The notes: generated by a model not told the origin, from the sequence alone. A DNA stretch of 64,000 nt from Tenrec ecaudatus (GCF_050624435.1 NC_134539.1:42936001-43000000), one strand, 5' to 3'. Positions 1 through 12,067 are shown, numbered from the stretch's first letter. Made by a program: numbers and translations.

Positions 1-880
1 CATTTACCATTAGCTGCAAGCAGTGTCCTAAGTCTAACTGTTATTGGGGGCAGACTTGAGAAAAATCTTTCTGTTTCCCACAGGGGGTTGGTGAGGGAGG
101 GAGATTTAAGGTGTCCTCTAGAGTGTATTTTGTTGGTTGTTTTGAGGCAGAGTGAAGGTTGGGTTTAATTTCTTAAGCTCCAGTGGGGCCCCCTGGAAAC
201 ATCTGCAGGATTTAAGTGGCCAAAGGGTGCCTCCCTCATCCCCTGCCCCCACCACTGTGTGTGTTTCGGGATTGTCTGTCTGGGAAGCTGAGAGCTCTGG
301 ACAGCTGAAGCCTGTGCTACTTCCCACCTGCCTAAAATGTGGCCTGGGGGCAAGCTCTCTCCCTAGCCCAGTCTGCGCCTCCACTCCCCAGCCCATGGAG
401 CTGGGGGCTTGATTTTAAGTCTGGTCCCCAAGGGGGTGGGGCTGAGTGGGGAATAAAGACAACTGATAAGCATGACAATATTGACTTTATGGGGCGTATT
501 CAATGAATTTACTTTCTGCAAGTAGCCTGTACTCTTCTTATCTGCTGCCCACAGAGCATCGAAATCCTCATCTGGAGCACTGATAGTCATGTTCCTTGAA
601 CTTGATACAAAGACCAGAGAGTAAAGAGGGAAGGGGGAGTTCCACCCTGCCCCTGCCCCTTTCTTTTTTCTAGGGTCTGGTCTTAACTTACCCTCCCCCA
701 ACCCCCCCTTCCCCCCTGCCCCTAGGTTGGTTGGCTGGAATAGGAGGCACTCAGCTCCAGGCTGAGAGTCAAAGCCAAGTCAGCCCTCGTTCTGAGAGTG
801 TCAGCAGCTGGGCACAGCCAGGGTTGTGCCTACCTCTAATTGGTAACTGGGGAGAGAAAGTGGGGGAAAGGCTGGGTTTT
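1..880. other. Unassigned DNA
   Basis: No gene or recognisable repeat is seen. It could belong to the 3' UTR of the upstream neighbour expected from synteny (FKTN), but nothing in the sequence shows this. Confidence 0.4.
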
Positions 881-883
881 CCG

Positions 884-940
884 TTACAGTCTTGGGAACC
901 CACAGGTCACTATGAGTCAGCACTGACTAGATGGCAGAGT
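884..940 (+). mobile_element. AfroSINE fragment (3' part)
   Basis: 'cactatgagtcagcactgac' and the preceding 'cttgggaacccacagg' match the SINE 3' half. Confidence 0.6.
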
Positions 941-1403
941 AGGGGAAGCAAGGCCTGCTCTCTTGAGACAGATGTGTGCCTTGCTTACTGCTGCCAAGGT
1001 TAACATCTGCTCTGGGCAGAAGGAGCAGGTGCAGTGGTGGATTTGGGTGTGTGGTTGTTACAAAGAGCTCCTGGGACGAGCTGGGAAGTGGAAATGCCCG
1101 GTGATCAGAAGACCTGGTGCTCAAGAGAAGCTGTTCTTCTCCTCTGACATGTCTCTCGCCTCGCTCTGGCCTCTTATGCCCTCAATATTGGCAAGCAAGA
1201 AATGCTTGTAATAGCAGTTGGGCAGAGAGGACATTGATGGGAGAAAATTATGAAAGTGTTATTGGAGGATTTCTCATCTAGCTTTCAGATAGCGTTACTC
1301 TGGAAATAAAATAAAATATTTATTGAGAAACTCTGGTTTTATGAGATGCCTATTGTGATCATGGACACACACAAGCACATTGACCTTAGCCCGAGAAAAA
1401 AGA

Positions 1404-1590
1404 GACTAGTGGTGTAGTGGTTTGAGTTGGGCCTTGATCTGCAAGTTCAATCTTGCTGCTCCCTGAGAGATAGATGGGACTTTCAACTACTGTACTGTCT
1501 TGGAACCTCAAAGGGGCAGTTCTACCCTGTCCTGTAGAGTCGCTATGGGTTAGTATGGCAGTGAGTTTATTATTTTTTTTCATGGGCGGG
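1404..1590 (+). mobile_element. AfroSINE
   Basis: tRNA-like head 'gtggtgtagtggtttgagtt', body 'ggggcagttctaccctgtcc' and tail 'agtcgctatgggttagtatg'. Confidence 0.8.
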
Positions 1591-1591
1591 G

Positions 1592-1830
1592 TAGAAGTGA
1601 AATAATTTGCCCAGGTTGACAACTGGTATCAGAACGGGAATTCAGACTCCCTCACCTCACCCCATAGTCTTCAAAGTCAAACCCAAGGTCTGCTCTTAAT
1701 GACTATGCCAAATTGCCTCTTGCTTGCTAATTCCCAGTATCTTATCTTACTTAATCCACAGTAAATCAGTGGGTATTTATGGTTCCCATTTGATAGGAAT
1801 AAGGCTCAGAAGGATCCCACTCCTCTGTAT
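1592..1830 (-). repeat. MIR pieces
   Basis: 'aaataatttgcccaggttga' at 1602 and 'tatcttacttaatccacagt' at 1740 are two MIR-like parts. Confidence 0.5.
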
Positions 1831-2195
1831 CCGGACTGGCCTGAGGATGCCCCATCTTCCCTTCACTCTGCATGACTAGGGAGCGATGGTAAGGAATTGC
1901 ACCATGCTAAAACACTGCCAGAGCACTCTTTTCTGACGAGAGAGGTGGGGCGCCTCTCGGGCTGAGCAGTGGGATGTCACCCATTCATATGTCCTGGTTT
2001 CCTGTCACTTGCTTTCCTCCCAGCTACGGGCCTGGTTCTTTTTTTAGGGGGCGTAGGTTAGTGTGAGGCAAAGTAAGAAGAGCCCCAAAGGCTGTGAGCA
2101 TGTCACCAAGTTGTCCTGTGAAACAAGTGACATTAACATCCATGAAAATTTGCAGTGTCTGTTGGCTCTGGAAAGATACTTTAGGACCACAAGTA

Positions 2196-2352
2196 AAGTC
2201 CTGGTGGCATAGTAGGTTACACATTGAGTTGCTAACTGCAAGGTCAACGATTCAAAGTCTGCTCTGGTAAAGATGTCAAGCCTTGAGCACCCAGAGATAA
2301 TCCTCCTCTGCCCTCTTGACTCAGAATCAACACAGCGGCAGTGAGTGAGTAA
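2196..2352 (+). mobile_element. AfroSINE
   Basis: Head 'gtcctggtggcatagtaggt' and tail 'gactcagaatcaacacagcg'. Confidence 0.75.
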
Positions 2353-2564
2353 AGCTGAGTCCTTGCAACCGAGGTCTCCTTGAATATTTAACTCATCCAG
2401 GGGCATTGTTTGTCTAGGCTGACCAACGTAATAGGGTGTGACTTTGTACTTGAAATATATAATTCCTCACTTTAAAGGCAAATCGATGGCCTCATTCCAC
2501 ACCTAACTTAGTCCTTAAAAAAGGAGGATGAGCACTCAGCACCCACTCCATCAGTCCTTCAAGG

Positions 2565-3205
2565 TCCTAATTGTTATGTTTGAGGCCATTGTTGTAGCCA
2601 CTGTGCCAGTCCATTTCCTCGAGGGCCCACCTCTTTCCCCTGGTCTTCCACTTCAAGGATGATCCTTTTCCAGGACTGAGCCCTGGTAACCTAGTGGCTA
2701 TGTGTAGAGATGCTAGCTGCAAAGGTAGCAGTTAGAAAAACCAGGTGTTCTACCCCCGAAAGAGGAGGCTTTCATTTCTGTAGTAAAGAGTTATAGTGTC
2801 TCAGAAACCGCCACAGGCAGTTCTACCCTATCCCAAATGGGTGCTATGAGCCAGAATCGACTCTGGCAGGAAGTTTGAGTGAAATTCCTCCTGATAACAT
2901 GTCCAAAAGATGTGAAATGAAGTCTTGCCATCCTCATTTCTGAGGAGTATGTGGCTGTACTTCTAAGATAGACAGCTTTGTTTTTCTGGAAGTCCATGGT
3001 AATTTTAATATTCTTCACCAACCCCCTAATTCAAATGCATTGATTTTTCTTCGTTTAATTTTGTCTAGTTTTCACACATATATGAGGTGATTGAAAACAC
3101 CATGGCTTGAATCAGGCACACCGTAGCCTTCAAATGACATCTTTGCTTTTCAACACCTTAACACCTTAACACAAGGTCCTTTGCAGCAGACTTTCCCAAT
3201 GTATG
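2565..3205 (-). mobile_element. RTE/BovB-like LINE 3' part, split by a SINE
   Basis: Antisense segments 2565-2676 and 2876-3205 align in order with the RTE copies at 13.7 and 23.9 kb. The SINE at 2678-2872 sits between them and is therefore younger. Confidence 0.65.
2678..2872 (+). mobile_element. AfroSINE inserted into an RTE copy
   Basis: Head 'gagccctggtaacctagtgg' and tail 'gccagaatcgactctggcag'. RTE sequence continues on both sides. Confidence 0.8.
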
Positions 3206-3609
3206 AGATAATGCAGATTGAGAAATAGAGATTGTTGTGTTATTATCAACAAAATTGATCCATGACAAGAAGCAAAACGAAGAGGACCATTTGAGATGAT
3301 ATAGGATACAATTCATAATGTCAGTGAAACTGTGCAGTGAGTCTCTGCCTCGGATGGGATACATCAAAGACACAACAGTCTAACACCTACCACTCCTGGG
3401 ACAAAAGGAAGAGCAGGCACCAGATACTGGAAGGAGATTTTCACACAGCTTTCCCTACTGAAGATTAAGAAGACTAAAACCCCAGTAATATAGACGATTC
3501 ATTCATGGCAGGAGTTGATCCTAGAGCTCATTCTTTTTTTTCCCTTTTTTCAGTCACAGAAAAAATGTTTTCTCAAAGTGTGGTGGTTTCTTTTTGTTGA
3601 GTGTGATTT

Positions 3610-4450
3610 TTTTAATTGTTTCATTAGGGCCTCATACAAATCTTATCACAATCCATCCATACACCAATTGTGTAAAGCACATCTGTACATTCATTGCCCT
3701 AATCATTCTCAAAACATTTGCTCTCCACCTAAGCCCCTGGCATCAGCTCCTCATTTTTTCCCATCCCTACCCGCTCCCCCCTGCCTCATGAACCCTTGAT
3801 AATTTATAAATTATTTTGTCATATCTTTCCCTGTCTGATGTCTCCCTTCATCCACTTTTCTGTTGTCCATCCCCCAGGGAGGAGGTAACATGTAGATCCT
3901 TGTAATCGGTTCCCCCTTTCAAACCCATCCTTCCTCTACCCTCCCTATATTGCCAGTCGCACCCCTGGTCCTGAAGAGATCATCCACCCTGCATTCCCTG
4001 TGTTTCCAGTTCCTATCTACCAGTGTACATCCTCTGGTCTAGCAAAACTTGCAAGGTAGAATTGGGATCATGATAGTGGGAGGGGGGCTGGGGGGCAGTA
4101 TTTAGGAACTAGAGGAAAGTTGTATTTGTCATCGTTGCTACATCTCACCCTGACTGGCTCCTCTCCTCCCCGAAACCCTTCTGTAAGGGGGTGTCCAGTG
4201 CCTTCAAATGGGCTTTGGGTCTCCACTCCACACTCCCCACTCATTCACTATGGTAAGATTTTTTGTTCTGATGATGCCTGATACCTGATCCCTTTGACAC
4301 CTCATGATGGCACAGGCTGGTGTGCTTCTTCCATGTGGGCATTATTGCTTCTGAGCTAGATGGCCGCTTGTTCACCTTCAAGCCTTTAAGACCCCAGATG
4401 CTCTATCTTTTGATAGCCGGGCACCATTGAGTTCCTTCTTTTAAAGGAAA
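3610..4450 (-). mobile_element. L1-type 3' UTR, truncated copy
   Basis: Antisense copy of the tail family found throughout the window: TCATTAGGGCCTCATAC at its 3' end, then polypyrimidine tracts and 'gatgcctgatacctgatccc'. Assignment to L1 rests on the polypurine tract, AATAAAATGA signal and A-rich end; another LINE family is possible. Confidence 0.65.
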
Positions 4451-4794
4451 AACAGACTACTATGAACAGAATAGTATGCAAAGCTAATGAGGAAGATAGA
4501 AACCATAACACCTAATAAGAGAATACCTTCCTTTTTAAACCCATAGAGCATTTAGAAAATTTAGATGTTTTACCAGAGAAAATTTTTTTAAATCCCAAGC
4601 AGATTATTAATATACCACAATACAATGAAAAATTAATAGCACATCACTTAAAATAGATAAAGTTTAAAAAATATTTTACAATTTTATTGGCACATAATTC
4701 ACATATCATATGATTCAATAGTTCAGTCGTATCAAAAAGAACCGTACAGTCATGACCTCAATTTTAGAACATTTTCTCTTTTTTTCACGTTTAA

Positions 4795-5050
4795 ATGGCT
4801 TTTTATTTAATTATTTTAATAAATCATCTTATTGTGGGCCTCTCACAGCTCTTATAACAATCCATACATCAGTTGTATTAAGCACATTTGTACATATGTT
4901 GCCATCATCATTTCCAAAACATTTTCTTTCTACTTGAGCCCTTGGTATCAGCTCCTCTCGTTTCCCCTCCCACCCTCATGAACCCTTGATAATTTATAAT
5001 TATTTTTATTTTCGTATTTTACACTGTTGTCTCCCTTCACCCACATTTGA
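4795..5050 (-). mobile_element. L1-type 3' tail
   Basis: Shorter copy of the same tail, ending in 'cccttcacccacatttg'. Antisense L1-like sequence at about 4680-4790 precedes it. Confidence 0.6.
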
Positions 5051-5449
5051 ATTTTTTTTTCATTTAAAAACTAAGGCAAATAAACTACAGACATTAGGAA
5101 TTAATCACAGTGACACTGCAAATGTGAAACAGAAGAAAGCTCTTAGACGGAAATGCTTTTGTACCTCAAGTAGAGCAAACGAGTTAGCTGGAAAGAGAAT
5201 AAACCAAGTAAATGAGAAAGAACAAATTTAATAACTATGTAGTAGAAATGAATGCATGAGAAAATCATATGAATGAGCTAGTTCTTTAAAAACAACAATA
5301 AAATGGACACATTTCTGCAACGCTAATCAAGATGAGAAAGAATCCGTAACATTTCATTAGACAGGAGGTAGATTTTTTTTAATCCAAGAATAACTATCCA
5401 TACAATGACTTTACTAATAAATCTGAAAATGTCAACATTTACAGTACCT

Positions 5450-5600
5450 GAGAGGATTGCAACTGTCTGCTAAAGCTCCGGACTGCTGAACTCAAGGTCG
5501 GTGGATCAAGCCCACTATCTGCTCTGAAGGAGAAACTCAAAACTCACTCTCATGGAACTGATTCTAATTCATACCAATCCTGAGGACAGAGTAGAACTTA
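5450..5600 (+). mobile_element. AfroSINE, diverged
   Basis: 'ggactgctgaactcaaggtc' and 'ggaactgattctaattcata'. Confidence 0.6.
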
Positions 5601-6870
5601 CTGAGAGAGGAAGGTGAGGCTACTGCACCCCAGAATCTTTACAACCTTGGAAACGTGATAGAGGATGAATATGAGTTCAAGGCAACTTGATGGCAATGAG
5701 TATGACTATGAAAAGATAGATTAATTAAACTAAGCCACAGATCATGTGATGAACATTGAGTGATTCATGGCGAATAGGTGGGTGGGTAGAAGAGGAACGG
5801 ATGGATGAATTGGGTGCTAGAGATGCAGAACTGGGGGTTGAGAATGGTGTTAAGGTTTTAAAACTGTTTACTGCTGACTGTTGCACTCTGGCTAACTGAC
5901 CTTGACCTACACCCACCTGAGGTGGCAGAAATCCCTTCCCAAACCCTCAGATTTGGTCTTTCTTGAAGCTGATCTCCGCTGCACATAGGTCTAGTGATCC
6001 AGCATTCACAGGCTAATCCAGACAGATCAATTAAAGCAGCAAAGCCTAAGAGCGTGGACTAGTCCAAGCTCTCTCAGACATGCCTTTTCCTCCCCAGCCC
6101 CCTTTTTCCTCCCCAGGAGCCTGCAGGTGCAGTCTCTCCAGGGGGCAGTGAGGGCCATGAATAGTAAGGGTTTTAGCTCAAGCACACAGAGGTGTTTAGC
6201 TACCCCCGTACCTAATCCCCCAATAATCAGATTATGTAAATTCCTACTTCAACCCATTCTCCTGCAGGACCTGGCCCCTCAACTCCCCACACTGGGAGGC
6301 ATGAACTGAGCCAGGGCCTGTCACTACAGAATCTCCCAGTAGAATGGGGCACCATTTTCAACATTATAAAACCCACAATAGCATTACAGAAAGTTTTGAG
6401 AGGAAAAAAAAAAGTCAAGCCGAATCTCAATGTGCCAACACAACTGTGTCCCTTTCAGTCCTCGGACAACGGCACTGATCCTAGCTTACAGCGAGGGTGG
6501 CTTCCTTTAGCTTCATGCACTTCCAGTCCTGCTGCCTAGTGGCCACAATCTTTAAAAAACAACCAACCGACCAAAGAATGAATAGTATATTCCATGGAGA
6601 CGATGTATCGCCTCCGAATTTCGGCTAAAATGAGGTTTCTTGGTTTAAAATCTGAAATGTACTCCATCAGAGTGGTGGTCTAATAGATCGCAATGTCGAA
6701 ACAGAGTGGGCACTGTGAGGTAGCAATTCCCCTTCCACAGCACACAGGAGCACCCACCGAGAGCAGGAAGGGGAGCCAGCCGGGCTCTCTGCGGGTATCC
6801 TTTCTAACGTATCCTTTTGTGCCTGTGTGCAATGGACCCGTTCATTCTACAATCCACCCACCTGCCAACG
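5600..6870. other. Unassigned DNA
   Basis: Mixed composition with short open frames only. I see no gene or clear repeat. Confidence 0.4.
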
Positions 6871-7475
6871 CATCCTCTCCATTGCCACCAAGATAGGACT
6901 TCTAGCCCACAAAACTAAGCATATCACTTCCCTAGCCAAACCATCCCGTTGCCTTGACGCTCCTCTGCTGCTGCATTTGTCATCTGCATTCAGTACTGTC
7001 CAGATACGCGGGCACTTGGTCTGTGCTGTAGAAAACCCCCGTCTCTGCTCCTCCAGTCCCAAGAGTTTTCTCTCAGCCAACACCCTCGCCCCACCTTCTA
7101 GACTACACACTGGATACCTGGGATGCTGAATGTCCTGACCACGTGGCCTGAAGCCCACTTTGGGGCCTGCACACAGCTCTTCCTTAGTCCACCCTGGCTG
7201 GGGACTTCACATTACTCACACAGACCCTTCACAGGACAGAGCTGGGTGCCCAGTTTAAATGTCACTTGCCCTACCAGTAATCTTTGATTCTTCAACCAGA
7301 AAGAATCACTCCATCCTTTTTCCTAACTAATGACACACTCTGCTTCTCCAGCATTTGGCACTATCTTGTACTTAGTCCTTTCTATTGTGTCCTCTTTCCC
7401 AGCAAGCCTGTGGGCTTTTTAAAAGCAGATCATCGAAAGCTTTCATCACCTGCCTGGCACCTCTCATCCCCAATC
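6870..7475 (+). repeat. L2-like LINE remnant
   Basis: 'catatcacttccctagccaa' near 6918 and 'ggcactatcttgtacttagt', then 'agcctgtgggctttttaaaa', resemble the conserved 3' part of L2. The assignment is from pattern memory. Confidence 0.5.
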
Positions 7476-7789
7476 TAGCACTTCAGGCAACTGTCTTAAT
7501 TAGATTTGAGAGCAGAGGAGCAAACAAACCCAAGGACTCGGGGTTTTCCAATAGCAGAGGTGTCTTGCTCATTCCTCACTTGGAAGCAGTGGGTTGCTAG
7601 AGTTTGCCCAGGCGCTGAGAGCATCCTCAAGCACGGGCAGGCAGCACTGATGCAAAACCAACCCGCAAGCACTCACAAGAAGTATCCTTCACTTCTCCCT
7701 CCATCGGTCTCACAGGACAGGGAGACTAGGGACCAGGCACACTCGCTACCACAAGAACACCCAGGCACTATTTGGGGGACTCTGCACGA

Positions 7790-7915
7790 AGCAGGGTAAT
7801 CTTCACAATGCTATTGTCCTCGCTTTACAGGTGAGGAAATAGAGGTGGACAGAAGTGAAGTTATTTGCCTAGGATTAAGCTACCGAATTCTTTGAAATCC
7901 TGATTCGGTGGTCTG
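7790..7915 (-). repeat. MIR element
   Basis: 'cgctttacaggtgaggaaat' and 'gaagttatttgcctaggatt'. Confidence 0.75.
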
Positions 7916-8059
7916 CAGTGTGCCTTCTGACATCTCTGCCTTTCAGTGGTTGTGGAACCCTCTTCCAACGCAACACACACACACACACACCACACCACGA
8001 TTGTGGTCTTTGGGCTACAAGGAAGACTCACTGGGGACTCTACATAATTAGCACCTGGC

Positions 8060-8640
8060 AGGCGCACAGTGGGCACGGACATCCCCCGGGGTTGCCCGCC
8101 GCTGCAGGTCTCCCTGAAGCCTGGGTGGTGGCAGGACGCCTCCCGTCGCTGGCCTCACACAAAGAAGGGGTTGCCACCCGTCTCCTGGCTCTGTTCTCCG
8201 GTCTAGGACACAGACGAGGCGGGTCCCAGGAAGGGGAGTGGCGCCGGAGCAAACGGGCCAGCAGGGGTCCGGGACGGGCGGGGCCCCGTGGGACAAAGGA
8301 TAGCGTCCTATAAAGGCAGCTGTGACCACACCGTGCTGTGCGGCAGGGCCGGCGCGGGGCGGTGGCTCTCCAGGACGAGGTGCGCCGGCTTCTGGGGCTC
8401 AGGTGAGTTCGGGTCCCACGCGCGCAACCAGACCTGAGTTCGAACCGCACTTTCCTGGTGACTTTGCAGGTGACTTCGCGATGGCCGTCGAGACCGTTGG
8501 TGGGAAAACCTGGAAACGGGTCCGGTTCCGGGGGCGCCGAGCTTGCCCCCGTGGCGAGCGGCTTGGGGCGGCCTGCACCTCCTGGAGGCGTGAGGGCTGG
8601 TCCCCTGCGTCCATCTCCGAGAACCACTTAGGGAAACCGT
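8060..8640. promoter_or_regulatory. CpG-rich block, candidate promoter of an unannotated transcript
   Basis: The GC and CpG content is sharply higher than in the flanks. On the + strand there is TATAAAGG at 8309-8316, an E-box CAGCTG at 8317-8322 and a RUNX-like ACCACA at 8325-8330. About 60 bases after the expected start site a strong donor, CAG/GTGAGT, follows at 8400/8403. No recognisable protein is encoded on either strand. It lies 7.3 kb before the TAL2 acceptor-like site, so a TAL2 5' exon or a lncRNA promoter are both possible. Confidence 0.5.
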
Positions 8641-8644
8641 AGCC

Positions 8645-9695
8645 CCGAGGTGTGTTGCTGGACTCCTGGCTCCTGTTGCGGATTCATCCTGCAGGGCACT
8701 GCTCCGCCGGGAGGGCAGAGGTGGACATAGAAAAAGGAGAGGTGCAAATGCAAGGGGCAAGGCAGCAGGTTGGGATGGGTGGGCTGGAGGAGCTGACAGG
8801 AGCTCACCTGGGACCAGGTGGCCGCCCCAGTTTTGGAAGCTGAATTTCGACGACCATAGGTGACCATGTAGATTTTCTAAGCTGTGCACTTTAGAGGAGC
8901 AGTTCGCCAGGTCTTTGTTCCACACGCACAGCATTAGGTGGGTTGGAACTGCTTCCCCCGGATTGATGTACTTGAAACGCAGCGATGTGCCTCATGTGTT
9001 GTCTCAGTGAACAGTGTAAGTTACAGAATCGCATTTTTAATCATTTCCTGAAGTAGGTCTGTGTGTGTTGGGGTGTGAGAGATGGTGAGGACCTTTCACA
9101 TGTTGCAATGCAGTTTTTTTTTAATTGAGCATGTGTTCGTGTTATCATTTCAACAAGTAGAGCTGTGTTTAGTGTTAGATGGTAAGCTCCTTCCCCGCCC
9201 CTTCATTTCTGACTTTCCAGAGGAAGTGTGTACTTACTCTCAAGAGAAATATGTAAGAGACCAAAGGCGAGGAAGAGGCATTAGATGTCTTAAGCAAAAA
9301 AAAAAAAAAAAAGAGTTGTATGAATGGAATGAATGCAATGGATAGGCCCCTCCAGGAATGTTAGGGTGGGGATGGGGGCGGGCCCTGTGCTGTGTCTTTC
9401 CCCCTGGCAGCAGCTGTGTATCTAGAAACTACCGGCTACAGAGAACAGTGGTTCCTGTGGAGGCATGGGTGCCAGGGTCTTGGGTTTAATGTCATTGCTT
9501 CGTTTCTCGGATAGTGTCCCCTTCATGGGTAACGATGGAAGTCCAGATGTGTGTGGACATCTGCGTACTTACCATGACATTCCTCCCACCCTGGCAACTT
9601 AACCCAGGAGCCACTCCCACCCTCCCCTGCAGTATGGAGATTGCATCCAGGGGATGCCTATGTTTGCCTTAGGAAACTTTGCTTTTGTGTTTCCT
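8645..9695. other. Unassigned DNA after the CpG-rich block
   Basis: Contains only the A18 tract. No coding signal is seen. Confidence 0.4.
9296..9313 (+). repeat. A18 tract
   Basis: It may be a retroposon tail, but no target duplication or recognisable source sequence precedes it. Confidence 0.6.
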
Positions 9696-9699
9696 CTAA

Positions 9700-9910
9700 C
9701 CTCTACCCTAAATGTAGCACTCTGATTTACTGTTACACCGTCAGCTGCTAACCTCAAGGTCAGCCAGTTTGAAACCACCAGCTGCTCCTCAGGAGAAAGA
9801 TGAGGCTTTTCACTCCTGTAAGGAGTTACTGCATCGGAACCCCACAGGGGCAGGTGTACTCTGTCCCATAGGGGGGCCAGAGTTGGAATTGACATGATGG
9901 TAGTGTCTTG
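9700..9910 (+). mobile_element. AfroSINE
   Basis: 'cagctgctaacctcaaggtc', 'ggagaaagatgaggcttttc' and 'ccagagttggaattgacatg'. The L1-type tail follows within 20 bases. Confidence 0.8.
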
Positions 9911-9926
9911 AGTACAACAGAAAAGT

Positions 9927-10175
9927 AGATGAAGGGAGATATTGGTCCGTGAAAGACATGAAAAAATAATAATTTATAAATTGTCTAGGGTTCCTGAGAG
10001 AGGGGAGGGGAGGGAGCTGATACCAAGGGCTCAAGTAGAAAGAGAATGCTTTTGAGAATGATGATGGTAACAAATGTACAAATGTGCTTGACACAATGGA
10101 TGTATGTATGGATTGTGATGACAGTTGTACAAGGCCCCAATAAAATGATTTATGAATAAATAAATAAAATCATTG
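9927..10175 (+). mobile_element. L1-type 3' tail
   Basis: Sense copy with GGGGAGGGGAGGGAGCTG, 'gtatggattgtgatga', CCCCAATAAAATGATTTATG and an (AATA)n end. It directly follows a SINE. Confidence 0.7.
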
Positions 10176-10701
10176 TCCTAAGAAAGAGTCCATCCATGGA
10201 CTTCCTCAGGGTCCATGGCAAAAAAAAAAAAAAGGTCACAAGCCCTGGCCCAGCGGGAGTCATCATTAATGACATTAGAGGCCTGAATACCCAGTCTGTG
10301 CCTCTGACTCCCTGTGTCACCTTGGATAAACCACTCCTTCCCCAGGTCAACGTCTATCAAATCTTCTCTGAGTCGGTGGCATCTGCTGTGTTTTTTGAGC
10401 TCTTAAATTACTCTGAAATCAAGATTAGCAGTAATCACCCCTTGCAACTGGGAAAACACTCATGCAATTTTCTCTTGATTTAATAAGTACTTTAGTATTT
10501 TCAGTGACCTCGACGCTGAACTTTTTCAGCTTGCCAAATCACTGATTTCTTTTTCACCCTGTAAAGGGGAGTAACACACTTGATGGTAAATGAACACTAA
10601 TTAAGCCCCTCCTAAGATGGCAGGCGACATTTTAGAAGGCTGTCCGTGCCTCTCCTGATTTCTTCTGCACAATAGAAGAGAACACCACAGTTAGTTTATT
10701 C

Positions 10702-11151
10702 TGCCTAATCGGGTTTTCTTCCCAGGTGAAAAAAGATCCCCCATGGTCTAGAGTTTGCTCAGGGGATAAGCCAGACCGTTTTAGGACAAGAGACGCTTAC
10801 AAACAACTTTCCTCCCTGTATCCTGGACGCAAAGCAACCAGCACAGCTGCGGGAACAAAGGTCCCTTTCCACCTGCAGTCCTCCGCGATGGAGGCTTTCA
10901 TAATTGGGGTAACTGATCTTCAGTCCTCCGCGATGGAGGCTTTCATACTTGGGGTAACCAATCTTCAGTTCTCAGGGATGGAGGCTTTCATATTTGGGGT
11001 AACCGATCTTCAGTCCTCCGCGATGGAGGCTTTCATAATTGGGGTTACTGATCTTCAGTCCTCCGTGATGGAGGCTTTCCTATTTGGGGTAACCGTGTGT
11101 CCCCTAATCACAGCGCTGGAGGTTATGATCCCAAAGACAAAGGGATGCTGA
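10702..11151 (+). other. Exon-like open segment containing a 45-bp minisatellite
   Basis: A good acceptor-like tract (TTTTCTTCCCAG, ending at 10724) is followed by a reading frame open to the TGA at 11149-11151. There is no ATG near its beginning. The frame runs through five 45-bp repeats, giving five 15-residue units of the form MEAFI-GVTDLQSSA. I do not recognise the peptide. The differences between repeats include both silent and amino-acid-changing ones, so coding is not demonstrated. Confidence 0.25.
10876..11100 (+). repeat. 45-bp minisatellite, five copies
   Basis: Units start at 10876, 10921, 10966, 11011 and 11056; the last is slightly degenerate at its end. Each unit contains an imperfect inverted repeat, CCTCC...GGAGG. 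The 45-bp period is a multiple of three, so the frame is preserved. Confidence 0.95.
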
Positions 11152-11399
11152 AAGAATTTAACCAAGAAAACCAAACCCATTGCCCGTTCAGTGGGTTCTG
11201 GCCCATGGTAAACACTTCTGGTTAGATCAAAGGCAATGGGCTGGGCTTTATGGATTTTCAGCGCAGAAAGGAAACTTTGGGCGTCATGTGGTCTACTCCC
11301 TTTGCTTTTGAAAGGATCCATGGCCCAATGGGAACTGGCCCTGAGTGTGGGAGTGTGGATTCTGCTCCCGCTGCCTCTATGCTTCCTGTTTGCTTGTCA

Positions 11400-11515
11400 C
11401 TCTGGCAACAGGCCCTACAGGATGTTTGCCTGTGTTGTGTTTCTCAGCATCCTCGGCAGGCAGTACAGCAGGCACATAGTAGGCCCTTTGTAAGTATTGA
11501 CACCAAAGTCTAGAG
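11400..11515 (+). repeat. L2-like 3' end
   Basis: 'gcacatagtaggccctttgt' and the upstream text match the L2 terminal region. A similar piece lies at 13500-13630. Confidence 0.45.
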
Positions 11516-11649
11516 TGTACCTCCCTGCTATGAGACCCTGCGGCAACTGAAAGTGTGCTAGCTAGACAGTTAGACCCTGCTCTCGCATATCAGCTTGCAA
11601 TTCAGTAATAGAGCAAGGCAATATCCTGAGTCTCCCTGGATTTATGACT

Positions 11650-11770
11650 CAACTGAAGCACAGACAGATAAGCAGATGACCCGAGATTACACAGGTGGGA
11701 GGAGCAGAGCCCCAAGCCAAACTCGGGTTCTGGCCCATCAGTCTGTGTTCATGACCTCTGTGCAGTGCCT
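11650..11770 (-). repeat. MIR-like fragment
   Basis: 'gagattacacaggtgggagg' and 'aaactcgggttctggcccat'. Confidence 0.5.
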
Positions 11771-12067
11771 CTGTTGCTGATGGCTGAATGCTGGGAAGAT
11801 GCCCATGGATTCAAGACATGATGTTCACCCAGTGAGTGATTACAGTTACATCCTGATCCTACCCAGGACGGGGATCCCACATACTTTGCAGTGAAATGAC
11901 TCCTTGAACATCCTTGCCTCCCTGCCCGTTCCCAGCCACGTCTGCCGTGCTGGTATTACAACCAAGGCTGCCCGCTTATGGACGTGCGTTAATCCAGGAA
12001 AGCTGTACCGGGCGCGGTACAGTGAATGCGCTGTCTGTTCCTAGTTCTCCTCACTTTATAGTTTACA

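Noticed and set aside
1-1330. FKTN 3' UTR at the left edge
   Set aside because: Expected from synteny, and AATAAA motifs occur near 1305, but nothing sequence-specific supports it.
8040-8934. 195- and 208-codon minus-strand frames over the 8-kb CpG-rich block
   Set aside because: They are overlapping long frames in several phases, low-complexity Arg/Pro/Ser-rich, as expected from GC-rich DNA with few stop codons. No domain is recognised.
9080-9313. Processed pseudogene ending in A18
   Set aside because: No recognisable parent gene and no target duplication.
10876-11100. CRISPR-like array
   Set aside because: The repeats are directly contiguous 45-bp units with no spacers; this is a minisatellite in a mammalian genome.
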